From Amphimedon queenslandica (lineage: Eukaryota > Porifera > Demospongiae > Haplosclerida > Niphatidae): 64,000 nt of DNA. The notes beneath the pieces were generated by a model, which saw nothing but the letters and a program-made list of their open reading frames with translations, searched no databases and was not told the origin of the DNA. Where the stretch lies: contig NW_003546441.1 of the NCBI RefSeq assembly GCF_000090795.2, forward strand, positions 4,561-68,560, in the 5' to 3' direction. Of this stretch, positions 49,665 to 62,200 are shown piece after piece (position 1 is the stretch's first letter; the number at the start of each line of letters is the position of its first letter). The position numbers were made by a program, and so were the translations under genes.

Positions 49665-50433
49665 TCAATTAATTAAAATCTCACTTATATATTCAGCAAC
49701 TGATGTCTCTCCTACTTCACCAGCAGCAATAGCTAGTTTGTCCCATGTTGCTTCAGTATCAACTGTAAGCCATAATGCTAAAGATTCTCTAAGACATTGT
49801 TCAGCATCTCGTGGATAGTTAGTCTCAATAATCTTTAGATCATCATGAATCAGACTCAAGTAGAGACCAAGATCAAACCATTTGATAGTTTGAAAGTTAC
49901 CATCTTTTAAAATTCGTAATATCTCAACCAGATCCCTAATAGTCAATAAAACTACAGTATTATAAGTAAAAAATAATTAATAAATAATAAGAAACCATGC
50001 AGTGCTACTTATACCTTTTTTTTGATCATAACTGGACTCACTGATCTTTGTGGCTGAGTAATCTGGAGTTGATATGACCTTTTCATTTGTTGGTTCTATA
50101 TAATGACACAGTTCATTTGTGGAGTGTGAAAGCGTATTAATATACAACAATTACAATTTACTCTCACACTACATGTACATATCATAACATACCTAGCTCC
50201 ATTGTAGTTATTGTGTTGGATTCTTCACTTATTTCAATCAATTCCTATAAAAATAATAATAATAATCACTCAAGGTCATCATAATATAGTGTATTGCTGA
50301 AAGGTCAGTTTAACAGTATAATATTAGTAACATATAAAAGCCACACAATGACAAGCCACAATTATGACAAGATTGCATGAGTGATATGATAAAGGAGGGT
50401 TTGCAGTCACCACAAACTGAACTCAAAATTGGC

Positions 50434-50786
50434 TACCGTAATTTCTCTAAAAATTTATCATTACTGTTTTGGGGCATGAGGTAATTTTCAGAACAAAATT
50501 TTATACATCAAACAGAAATAAATGAGCCAAAATAATTATTTTTGATGAATTCAGAGGCAGCAAGGTGGTGTGTGAGTGCATCATGAAAGTCTGCCAAGTC
50601 ACTGCTTACCTGCCACTCCATTGACAGTTAAAATGAATAATAGAGAATCCTGACAAAATTAGAACACGTGGTACAGATACACATGTACTTTGTAACAAAT
50701 AATTAGACTACTTGAGGTACTATTTCTCCCAAATAATTATTTTTTTTCGAAATTAGAGTGTCAAATTTTTAGAGAAATTACAGTAA
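50434..50786. mobile_element. MITE in an intron of gene I
   Basis: TACCGTAATTTCTCTAAAAA at the left and the complement of AGAGAAATTACAGTA at the right are inverted repeats; interior non-coding, 353 bp. Confidence 0.65.
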
Positions 50787-50861
50787 TTTTGTGTCAGCTT
50801 TATTTGCATCAAAAGGTGAGAAAGCCCATCTTTGCTGTAAACCAGGCTTAAGAACTTTGTA

Positions 50862-51269
50862 TAGACCACCCTAGGCGAGAATTGAATGCGTAGGAAGATT
50901 ATTAGAAATTTTTACGGTTGTAAGGCGTGGTTTAGGATGAAATAAATTCCAGCCGCCATTTTGGTTGGCAACTTTCAATGGAGAACAAACAGGCCGACAT
51001 AAAAACAAACCTGTATTAAGATTTCTGGAGCAAATTTGACCAAATCCTTGACAGGAGAAGCTTAGAGGTAGCTGTTCTTTCTTATAACAAGCGATTTTTA
51101 GCTATTGATAGAGCTACAGCAGGTAAGTGAGGCATTTTCTTCGTGCCTCCATTGACTTCCATAATAAACTTGCCAGCCAAAATGGGAGCCAATTATGATG
51201 TGTGGGCGGGTACTGTATATAAAATTAATGAAATTCATAACTTTTCCAATTCACGCCTAGGGTGGTCTA
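50862..51269. mobile_element. TA-flanked MITE
   Basis: TAGACCACCCTAGGCG at the left and CGCCTAGGGTGGTCTA at the right are perfect inverted repeats, with TA at both outer ends as in mariner-like elements. A partial copy is inverted in D intron 1 (27940-28240). Confidence 0.75.
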
Positions 51270-52963
51270 TAATGTATGACCTTTTTTGTGTGTGTGTGTT
51301 AATCATTTTCTTACCTTAATATCACATCCCTCTGACAGGATATTAATATCTGATAAAGATTCATCAACAAGGATCTCTTTCAAATCTGTATGTATAGTAC
51401 CGGTAGCATTCACTAATAACTCTTCTCCCTTTTCAATAGCAAACAGTACATCTTTTACACTATGCGCTGTCCTTTCTCTTGGTGTATTCACAGGATAGGC
51501 TAGTTCTTTAGGATCAATAACTAAGATAATAGACAAGATTCAATAGATAATCATGCAGTACTAATATACCTTAGGGTGGGTATTAATTGTGCTCTTGAAT
51601 TTTAAGGGACTGTGATTTAGTGAAATGAAATATTCACCAAATTAAAATTCGCCAATTACCAAAATTTAGAAATTTGCCAAATTCAACTCCCTCCAAAATT
51701 TCCTTCTTCAGTTCTGTTAATCTCACTCTCATTATTGGTTTCAACATCAGAATGTTCAGGCTCTATAGGAAACTGACAATTGGCCTCTATGCCATCTCCT
51801 GTGGCAAAATGAAAAAGAAAGATTGTGAAAAATAATTCAGTTGAATATGTGAGAGACCAATAAGGCTACATTCACATAGCAACAAAAATGATGTACAAAT
51901 GCCTATTTACAATGTATATTTAAGGTGCTAATTCATGCTCACATTACAGTAAGTAAACATTGTTTTGCTGTATCATCATTGCTGATGTTGCCAAGTAATA
52001 AAAACACAAACAACAATCAACACATTATTAGCACATCACTGGTAAACAGAACAACAACACAGATAGTGTACTTCTTATAGGAGCGGCGACAGGATAGCTG
52101 CGAATCTCAACATCACTCTCACAAGCTTTAGGACATTCATCTATAAAAGAGAACAAGTAACTCAACTATAGTAAGTAACTAGCTACAATGGGTTTCATTC
52201 GTCTTCCAAGCTCTAAAATGACCCACAAAATTACAGAAACAGATGGAGTAGACAGGCAAAGTTAAAAATATAACCCACAAACTTGGATTCCCTCCCTCCC
52301 CAAAGTTTGAATCAACAAAAGAAACCGTCCTATATATACATCATAAAATGCAAGAAAAAATGTAGGTGTATATACATGTAGGTAGCCGAGTATAACAAGT
52401 TTTACCTTTTAATGGTGGTACATGTGGTAAGAGGCTCTTCCATTCCTGTACCTTAAGCTGATGACACTTGCAATACTCTCTTAGCTTTACATGATAGAGA
52501 CTGCAACCGACAACTTCCAGCCAAGCAAAAAGATTATCAAATGAGTCTGGGGTGAGAGAGTTTTGTTCTAAGAGGAGCTATAACAGGTGAGTCCGTGATG
52601 TGATGTTTAACGGATCGTAATGAGGTAAAAAAGTATGCCTCGCCAACTCTTTCAATGAAAGGTATTTCTTTTCATCTAAGCAGTGTAAAATACAAGAGAC
52701 AGTTACAATGAAATCCATCATTCTTAGATCATGGACTCCGCCTACTATCTCTGTCTCTTCAGAGCTACTGTGTTTTTCTCAAGAAGCGTGTATACTGAAG
52801 TGAGAAGGTTGTTCTGGTCAAGGTCTTGCTGTCCTATTCCAAAAGCGTGTTTAGCCACTAGCTTGATGACATCCAGTTTATTTGGACTGACTGCATCGTT
52901 GAGTTTGACTAACTTCAGTGACTTGGTGGGAAAATTCTTGCTCTCAGCTTTTAACAAAGCCAT

Positions 52964-53228
52964 GAAGAGAAACCAAGGAGGAGACGGCAGAGATACAAGA
53001 CTTTGCTGAATTCAAAATTTATCAATAGTTATTAACAAATTAATTAATGGTTATTAACTAATGTGAACGGGTTAATTTTGCAATCAGTGTATATGCACTA
53101 TAGTTCCTAGTAGACAGTAGAGGGTCTTTGAAACTTCGATCAGAACTCGTAACTTTTACACAGCATAAAAACATAATAAGTGGACCCTAGGCTATATTTT
53201 TATGAATTACAGAGATTTTATTTTAGGG
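52964..53228. promoter_or_regulatory. Upstream region of gene I
   Basis: Non-coding AT-rich sequence; no distinct motif identified. Confidence 0.35.
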
Positions 53229-53508
53229 CTTTTCACACTGGCAAAACTTAGTAATAAAGTGAATTGATGCACATCAGTTAATTGTGTTCACAGTTCACAC
53301 TAGAGTTGTTTCAAATTAATGCACATCAATGCATCTCACTCTCACTTCACCTCACTCTCACTTCACCTCCAGAGGTGGATTGATGTGAAGTGATGCGCAA
53401 CAAGAACACAAAATGATACATAATTCAGCTTCTAGTGTGAACAAGATCAATGCGCATTATTTCAGCTGTATCAGCAAAGCACTTTAGAAACTGTGCCAGT
53501 GTGAAAAG
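53229..53508. mobile_element. MITE with 15-bp perfect inverted ends
   Basis: CTTTTCACACTGGCA and its complement close a 280-bp element that contains a CTCACTCTCACTTCAC direct repeat. No clear target duplication. Confidence 0.65.
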
Positions 53509-53767
53509 GTCTTTTGTTAGCATAAAATTTCACAAACCTGTCAGGTTTACTGTCTGCAGACAACAGCAGAAATTAAATATTGCTCAGGACAAAATTCACT
53601 TAAATAAACAAAAACAAGTTGCTTTTAAATTCTAATAAAGCCTACACACAATTAGAAATATCTTAATATTTTAAAGTATGATTTAGTAACAATCTATCCA
53701 AATTTATCACAGGTGTATTAAAGCTCTTAATTTTGTTGATCCTATTAAAGATCAATAATAGCTATTA

Positions 53768-53940
53768 TAATTAATTGCAATCTCACTTGATATTTAGCAA
53801 CTGATGTCTCCTACTTCACCAGCAGCAATAGCTAATTTGTCCCATTTGCTTCAATATCATTTCTGAGCCACAATGTTAAACACTTTCTGAGGCATCGCTC
53901 AGCATCTCGTGAATAGTTAAACTCAAAACCATAAGAGTAG
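53768..53940 (-). pseudogene. Decayed death-domain exon
   Basis: The nucleotides match the DD exon family (for example CATCGCTCAGCATCTCGTG and CAACTGATGTCTCCTACTTC) but small deletions break the frame and the KWFDLGLYLGL part is absent. Confidence 0.7.
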
Positions 53941-54047
53941 GGCTTAATTAAATTAATACACACATCAACAACAATATCATAATTATCATGCATACACAAT
54001 GAGCATCAATTGATAACAAACTGTAAACATATTAACAATGAACTCAC

Positions 54048-54615
54048 CTCTCAGTAGCAGGGAAGCTTTTAGGACAAGACCGAGGATGAGTGTTGTATTT
54101 ACTCTCACCAACATTAAGATATTTCTCTATATATAACAGTAATAATTGTAAGTGTAACAATACTAGGTTCAACAAATTTTATACCTTTTAATGGTGCTAC
54201 AAGGTTTTCGATTCAGGCACCTCAACCTGATGACATTAGTAATACTCTTTAGGTTGTTATGATACAAACTGCAACCAAAAACTTCCAGCCATACAAAAAG
54301 GTATAGCAGAAAAAGTTTGGCGTGAGAGAGTTTTCTTCCAAAAGAAGCTGCAGCAGGTGAGTCCTTGATGTGATGTTTAAAGAATTAAAATGAGGCAAAA
54401 AAGAACATGCCTTGCCATCTCCTTTAAAGAAAGATATTTTTTGCTATTTAAACTCAACAAGACACAGGAGACAATTAGAATAAAATCCCTTGTTCTCAGA
54501 TTGCTCTCAATAACTATCTCATTCTGTTCATGTTTAGCCACTAGCTTAATGACATCTAGTTTCCTTGGACTGACTTGGCAGGCAATTCCTTGTTCTCAGC
54601 TTTTGACAAAGCCAT
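54048..54615 (-). pseudogene. B5: decayed DED-DED gene start
   Basis: It starts with an ATG at 54615 (MALSKAENKELPAKS) as in B2, then loses most of DED1 by deletion. It has frameshifts in DED2 and keeps a shortened second exon (54130-54048, NVGESKYNTHPRSCPKSFPA). The upstream flank matches that of B2. No downstream ectodomain exons are present. Confidence 0.78.
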
Positions 54616-54870
54616 AAAGAGACAGCTAGGCCCGGAGACAGCTGAAGAAATAACCATAATTTAACTATTTTTAATCTCAAAATTAATACAATTTAAGTTT
54701 CTCTCCTATAATACTAGCCGCCATATACCCAGGAGTAGATAAGATAATATGTACATAATAATACTATACAATAATACTAATCTTTCACACCACAGTTGCC
54801 ACTAGTCTCACCACCCCACCCATGCATGCCAGCAATGAAGAGGCTATTGGTATTTTGTATATGTGTATTA
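54616..54870. other. Spacer upstream of B5 relic
   Basis: Contains the B2-like 5' flank at about 54785-54845. No gene. Confidence 0.4.
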
Positions 54871-55024
54871 TATATCATACTAAACAGGTATATACAAAAA
54901 TATAGACCTGAGGTGGGTGTCCAAGGATGTGATATAGCCCGAGGGCTATATTACATCCAAGAACACCCACCAAAGGTCTATATCTTTTGTATATAGACCA
55001 GTTTTAGTATGTTATGTAAGATAT
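54871..55024. mobile_element. Near-palindromic foldback element
   Basis: About 75-bp arms: TATATCATACTAAACAGG and GGTGGGTGTCCAAGGATGTG on the left mirror CACATCCAAG-type and TTTTAGTATG words on the right, with a short CCCGAGGG loop. Unless spliced or single-stranded structures matter, it is a small foldback MITE. Confidence 0.65.
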
Positions 55025-55234
55025 ATTTCATAGTGATGACAGCATTTCTAAATAGCATAGGTGTGACAAAACCAGTTAACAATGATGAAAAATTAACATT
55101 ACTAAAAGTGTGAACATGCAAAAGTAGACTGATGTGCATGGCACACTGACATAGATCAACATTTAAAAGTCAAGTCTGTATATATTGTCATGATATAGTT
55201 TGCCTTTCGTTTATCTGTTATACCAGGTGGCAAA

Positions 55235-56132
55235 TAGTGTTGTTCTAGTTCTTTTATACTAGAACTAAATAATTATTGTTCTGCTTAGTTCTAGTTCTAA
55301 TAACTAGAACTAGAACTAGAACTAATTTTTTGTAGCTGAAATACTAGAACTAAAATTACTTATTTGAAGAACTAGAACTAATACTAGAACTAAAATTATT
55401 AATTAAAAGTACTAGAACTCTATACTAGAACTAAAATTATTAATCCCGAAATACTAGAACTAATATTGGAACTACAATTATTGAACCTCCTTAAAACTAG
55501 AACTAATACTAGAATTGAAAATATTGGTTACAAACTACTACCATAAACAGGTGAACATGTTTTTAGGCAAAGCCTATAGCTGTTACATTTTTATATAAAC
55601 TGTACCTGTGACATTTCGATCATTTTATTGGCAGCAGTAAAACTTATTACTTTGTGTATATATTGCATTTGATGTACATTTGAAACATAACTCAGCAATA
55701 TAACAAAAAGATTTTAGTTAAGAGCTACTACTAGTATTTAAATTACTCCAATTTTAGCATGACTTAACTGGAACATAAGTATTGGAGGCTTTAGTTCTAA
55801 ATTAATACTAGAACAAAAATTACTATAATTTTAGTTAAAAGAACTATAACTAGAACTAAGATTACAGTATTTCTAGTCAAAAAACTAGAACTAGAACTAA
55901 AATCACTGTATTTTTAGTCAAAAAACTAGAACTAGAACTAAAATTTTTGTATTTATTGTCAGAGAACTAGAACTAGAACTAAAATTGTTGTATTTCTTGT
56001 CAAAGAACTAGGACTAAAACTAAAATTAATATATTTTTAGTTAAAAACTAGAACTAGAACTAAAATAATAGTATTTTTAGTCAAAAAACTAGAATTAGAA
56101 CTAAAATACAATTCCATACTAGAACAACACTA
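55235..56132. mobile_element. hAT-type element filled with an AGAACTA repeat
   Basis: The ends TAGTGTTGTTCTAGT and ACTAGAACAACACTA are perfect inverted repeats, flanked by the 8-bp duplication GTGGCAAA (55227-55234 and 56133-56140). Much of the interior is degenerate repeats of ACTAGAACTAGAACTAAAAT. No transposase ORF. Confidence 0.9.
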
Positions 56133-56202
56133 GTGGCAAATAAGCTTGAATATGACACAAGCAGCTATAACAAAACATATAACTCCCGGAAGTATATCTG
56201 CA

Positions 56203-59200
56203 TTAAACAAAAATCATTAGGTCAAATGATAATGTTAACTTACACTCCCACTTCTTCCACCATGGTATCTTATTCATTGTACTAGTGGGATCTTGATCAA
56301 TATATGTATCTAAAGATATATATCACACGATTAACCATAGTCGTTTGATACTAACTTAAAAGACAGGTAGGCTCATAGAAAAATATATTTCGCTATAATA
56401 TTATAGGTGAGCAAACAGGACAATGCTAATAATAGCTTTTAAAGGGTAAGTCCAGTGTATTTTTGGTGAATTTTTTTTATTGGGTTAATATGATTGCCTG
56501 ACCATAATAATGATGTATTCCAACTCCCATTGTCTAAAAAAAATTTTTCACTGAGATATGAGCCTTCAAAAATGCTCATTTTTATTACTTCCTGCCGGTG
56601 GGTGTGGCTAAACGTGACGTCACTAGAGGCATAGATGCAGATAACTCCATTCCTTTATAGGGGGAAATAATCCTTTATTCTCATGTCTAGTAATGTAATA
56701 TCACTAATTTAAAGATTGGGATCACTAGCTTTCATTATTCCAAGCATGCAACTGCAAGAAAATGTCATAATATTACAAGTAGGCAAATTTTCTTGTTTGC
56801 TATTTTGAGTCTTTTTCTTGCAGTTGCATGCTTGGGCTGGCTTTGCCATTCTCCTCCACGNNNNNNNNNNGAATGGAGTTATCTGCATCTATGCCTCTAG
56901 TGACGTCACGTTTAGCCATACCCACCGACAGGAAGTAATAAAAACTTGATGAGCATCTTTGAAGGCTCATATCTCAGTGAAAAATTTTTTTAGACAATGG
57001 GAGTTGGAATACATCATTATTATGGTCAGGCAATCATATTAACCCAATAAAAAAATTCATCAAAAATACACCGGACTTACCCTTTAAATGGTTACAAAGT
57101 TAAATATATTGTGATGGACAGTATGGCTTTATGATAATCAAAAAGAAAATGATACTCTTGTTGTAAATTTTCTACTCACCTATGATCAGTATCAATGGCT
57201 CACTGCTCCCAGCATGATTGCTAAAAACAATGGTTAAATTACATGTCTGATTTTTGAGAACTAAAAATGACACAGTTATGTTTCCAGCTGATGCAGAAAC
57301 AATATGAGTGTCAACAGAACCAGTTTCATTACACAGTAGAGTAATATTAGCAATCTCTGGAGTTTCAGTATTACATATTACTGAAACCTAAGACATAAAA
57401 AGAGAGGAAATGATCAGCAGAACTAAATTATTATGAGATTTACTGACTGAGTGATGTAGCCGGGAGGTTAATACAAATAGCTTAGCTTAGATTTATACCT
57501 TGCTATCGAAATTTATTAACTTTTAAATTACGGTATGTATCTTGGATAATAAAAATTAATTGTCACCAGGGCAGGGGCCAAGTACCTGGGTACTTGTACT
57601 TAATAAGTACAGCCTCATGAGTACTAGCAATTAATTCTAACTTGTACTTGTACTTCTTACATGTACTGTACTTCATGAACTTAATGTCTTAGAAGTACTT
57701 TAAGCACTTTAAAGTACAGTGCATGCATTTACAAAAGATTGTGTTAATAAAAAACCATGTTTCACAAAAAGCAGCTGTATCACATGCACATCATTCTGTG
57801 GATAGTCTGTGCACTTTCAGTATAACACAACAGTAATTTATTTAAAGAATAAAATTAATTTTAGTCAATTTGTGTAGTAAGACATAAGTAATTGTGATCT
57901 AAATGGTGTATTTAGAACTGTACTTAAGTACATGATAATAGTTGTACTTGGTCTTAAGCACCACTTTATAATTGAAGCAGATACTTGTACTTGTACTTAT
58001 GACAGCTTTAGAGTAGTTGTAAAGTATTTAAGTACTGCTTAATGTACTTTACCCCAGCCCTGATTGTCACTCATGTAATTTGAAAACAATCAGCAACTAA
58101 TACATAGTCAAAAAATCCTTCATTAAGCAAGTTAATTTTGTTGTTTTAACTTATTTAAATAAAATCTTGGTTCTACATTCAACTATAGCATGCACAAATA
58201 TTCAAAAATGAAACTTTTGATCAACAAAAATTTGGTCTAGGAGCTACATGAATACTGTATAGCATAAAAATTAAGATAAATATGTTTTTGGTTTTGACAA
58301 ATTTTTGTGGTTTTGACAGCTATTGTAATGGGATATTCATAAATTTCATTCACAAATCATTCCACAAAATTTTTAGCGAAATTTTCATGCTATTATGTTA
58401 GTCAAAGTTGCTATAAAGACAACTACATGTAAATTGAAATGGAGTAATGTTAAACAGAATGCTTCATGATGCTGTATTGCTGTTAGTAACCAATGAAACA
58501 TGTACCATATGGAATTGAAGAAATTTTCTCAAAAATAAAATATTTCAACAATTACATTGAAGAGTCCTTTAATGCCAATATGCATCCAATAATTTTGTAC
58601 AGTATAGTGAGTTTTCTTTTGTTAATGGGTCAAACTTTAATTCATTTTGGGAAGGGAAATTTAACTTTATGGTTTTATTTTGTTCTGTGGAAGGACTTTG
58701 CCCTTCTACTCCATGTATTTCCATAATTTTATGGGCAAAATTTCTTTGTTTACCAATGATAAACAAAAAACCTACTGTATAGTAAATTATATTACCATAA
58801 TGAATTTATCAAATTTTGCAAAGAGATGGTATGACAATTAATACAGTTCTTACTGGTATGTTGTACTGAACACTAATATGAGATACATTAAATATAGTAG
58901 TAGTATTTTTTACTGCAGGCCCTAGTGCAGGCCTAGGAACTGATAATAAACATTTGGTCATCTTTAGAATTTTAATAATTATTCTATACCTGTATAATTA
59001 AAAAAAGTAGCATTGGTAGATGTTCCATTTCCAAATATATTAACTGGAGTGACACTGATGTTCCAACTAAGATGGTCCACATTCTTGTCTTTAAATTTAT
59101 AATGAGTATTGCTGGCAATCAATAGAACATCATTAATATTCAAGTTGTAATACAACATAATATCACAGAGGATATATGTACACTTAGGACTATTCCAAGT

Positions 59201-62200
59201 GACAGTAACAGTATTACAGGTAATATTAATTAATGTAATGTCAGTAACTGGCCCAGGAGTGCCTGTAATGTACAAACAGAAGAGTAAATAGTATATACTG
59301 ACATATGACTTACCTAGAACAAAAGATGATACATTGTTAAATTCACCCCCTTTGTTACTCAATGATACATTAATAATAACAGTAGGAAGATCAGGTAATA
59401 TTAGTGAACTGTGTCCTGTCATAACCATCGTTTGTTCATTAAAATCTGGTGATATACTGTTGCTATACACTACTGTACCATCAGTTCTTAATACATAAAA
59501 TGTTATATTATTAGGATACTCTCCAATACATAATTTACTAGCCTGAAATAAAAACATGAGATCACAATGTCCTGCACTGAAAGATGACACTTACATTAAT
59601 AATAATATTTAGTGACAATGATCGGTTCATTTTGTTAACTAGTGCCCCGGGAATTACTGATACTGTAGGAGTTTTAGGAGGAACTAAAAATAAGATATTG
59701 AAACAAATACATGAAGCCATATAACACTGTGATAATAATAACCTCTTTTATAATAGAAACTGGTATAAGCTGGTTCACCTCTTCCAACTCCATTAATAGC
59801 AGACACTGATACATTAGTTAAGATACAAGGATCAGGATCAGTACTTGATAATACAAAAGAAGTATCACTAGTGGTATAGTTCCTAGAACCATTGTCAATG
59901 TAGTATCCAGTGATAGGTACATTGTCCAGTGTATAAGGTGCTGTCCATGATAATAGTACATTAGATCCATTGATAAAGGTAGTTGTTAAATCACGAACAC
60001 TAGCTAACAAACCTATAAAATACTGTATGAATTACAATATTATATTTTACCAATACCTTGTATCATTAATACAGCAGTAGTACTTCTAATATTGTCAGAA
60101 TCAGTACAAGATATATTTGTATTATTGTTAATTTTTTGAGCCTCCACACGTAAAGAACTTTTTGTAGTTCCATTAATAGTATTTTGACTTTGTCGGAAAC
60201 CTCTTATTGAAAGGGCATTTCCAACTACTGGTGTGGCATTGGCCAAAAAGTGTAGTGAATTTACACCAGTTGCTTCACATGTAAAGTTAACTGTCAAACC
60301 CACAGTTGCATTTATTGAACTAGGTTGTTGTACATAGCCTAAAATGAAAAATCAACTTTGACACTTTCTGTGTTTTATTTACATTGAATATTATATAGGT
60401 GATAATAGCTATAGCTTTGTGTGATTGGCATCAATTTTTCAAAAGAGAGTTGTTTCTATAATTTTACTGCATATTTCATGTAAATAAAATGGATCAAAAT
60501 TTTTTAAATGGGAAGTATAATCAAGCAAATTTCCAGGCTTCATTTGATACCAATACTATTTTAAATAGCCTGTATTAATAATAGTTCAATAGGAGCCCCC
60601 CACCACTCTAAAAATTTGTCACTTGGAAACATCAATGAAATATCTGACAATCCTAAATTTTCAATATGGCCTGATGTTGATCAGTATGAGATCAATCTAT
60701 TTTGACCTGTATCACCCACTCCTACTGGTTTAGTTTAAGTAGCATAGCCCTCCCTCTATGCCTAGGTTTTAGCACACTGCAGTGGTGTATCCAGGGAAGC
60801 TGAGGGTTGAGCACATACATACCCCCTCATATGGCTGGGCTCAGAATTAATTAATCAAGTCCTGGTATCTTACATCATTACAAAGTGTCCTAGGAAAGTT
60901 ATTCAGCCCAAATGACCACAATTTCCAGTGCTTTAAGGAGCAATAAGAAGCATTAACACTCATATTATGTGCTAAATCTTAAACCACCTACGTAATTCAT
61001 GAAAATGGAGGAAATTTTATTGTCGTTAAAATCGGTGTGGCCAAAATCACAGGGGACTTTGCTTTGCATACCCTCAGCACCCCATTCTTAATTTCTAGAT
61101 ATTTGCATTTAACATATACACTGATCATTTTATCCCACCCAAATTAGGTGAAAAAAGTCCGTAAATATTTTAAGAATGAAGAAAAACAAAACAAATTAAT
61201 GATAAAAACTGATTTGAAATGAGTTTTGGCTATGACTCCTTCTTAATACTTCTGGTAGCCATGTTCTGGGGACATATCTATCACGTGAAATTAAAATGTA
61301 GATGCATCTGGTCATAAAATCAGCTGCACTAATTACATTCCAGCAGGCAACAAAAAAGCATTGAGTGTCTCCAAACCCTTTCTCCTAAAGTGAAGGGATT
61401 GGGGGACGTGACTATAAATTTCTGTAAATCGGGCCATTTATTTCAAACACATGATTGAAACTTTAAAATGTCATTGGCTTAGAAGTGAATTCAGGCATGG
61501 GCCAATATTGCTTTAAAATCTAATTCTACCATGCCACCTTGCGATTGACCAATCAGATTGTAGTATTGGAGGTCAATTATTTTTCATATTAACCTAGCTC
61601 GTAAAAATATAAACCTATCTCGTTAAATAATTAATTGATTGGAAGATTGGTACATACTCTACGCTTATGCTCTTATTAGTCTATTTGTCAAGTTTGGTTG
61701 ATTCTTTACTGGCCTAGCCTGTTAGATATGTTGTATGTATGTCAACTGTGGTCTTATTATCAGCAGCTGGTAGTTGTTTTTCAAGTGTCATGGTAGAAGT
61801 TGGTTATACACCTCGGTATCGGTTTCTATGGCATTTATCATAGATATTATAGACTACGTAACTGGGATTGGAAACTGATGACGTCACGTGTACAGACTGT
61901 GTGATTATTAATGCATGAAATTGCATGAATTTACATCAAAATGGTGAAAATCATGAAGAATTGTTATGTTTGATGAGCCGTATTAATAATATACTGTGAT
62001 GTAGCTGGTTCTAAGTAGCTTAATCGCATAAAGAAAATACCAGAGATCACGATGGTACCTTTCTCTTCGTGTCTCTATGCTTAGTTCGCTCGGGAGAGGT
62101 ACAACAGATCGGCCGCTTTTTGGCGTTATTTTGGTGGATTTCTGCTCTCAGTAATATGGCAGGCAGAACTAACCAGTCTATTCTCATGTAGCATGGCCTT

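Larger units (their letters stand above)
49665..52963 (-). pseudogene. I: decayed DED-DED gene joined to ROCO-tail and death-domain exons
   Basis: Exon 52963-52406 starts MALLKAESKNFPTKSLKLVK and follows the B2 DED1 sequence. It then loses about 110 bases, shifts frame, and has a TAG where B genes have the Gln of HLLQLL. Exon 52140-52072 (ECPKACESDVEIRSYPVAAP) stands in for the GESKYNTHPR exon. At 51815-51700 is an acidic-exon relic whose acceptor is altered. Exon 51520-51315 (IDPKELAYPVNTPRERT, ILVDESLS) copies the C-terminal end of gene J. Then come 50244-50193, linker 50095-50015 and an intact DD exon 49951-49665. The 3' exons are open and may still be used by another transcript. This gene mixes the 5' end of the B family with the 3' end of the ROCO gene. 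Confidence 0.7.
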
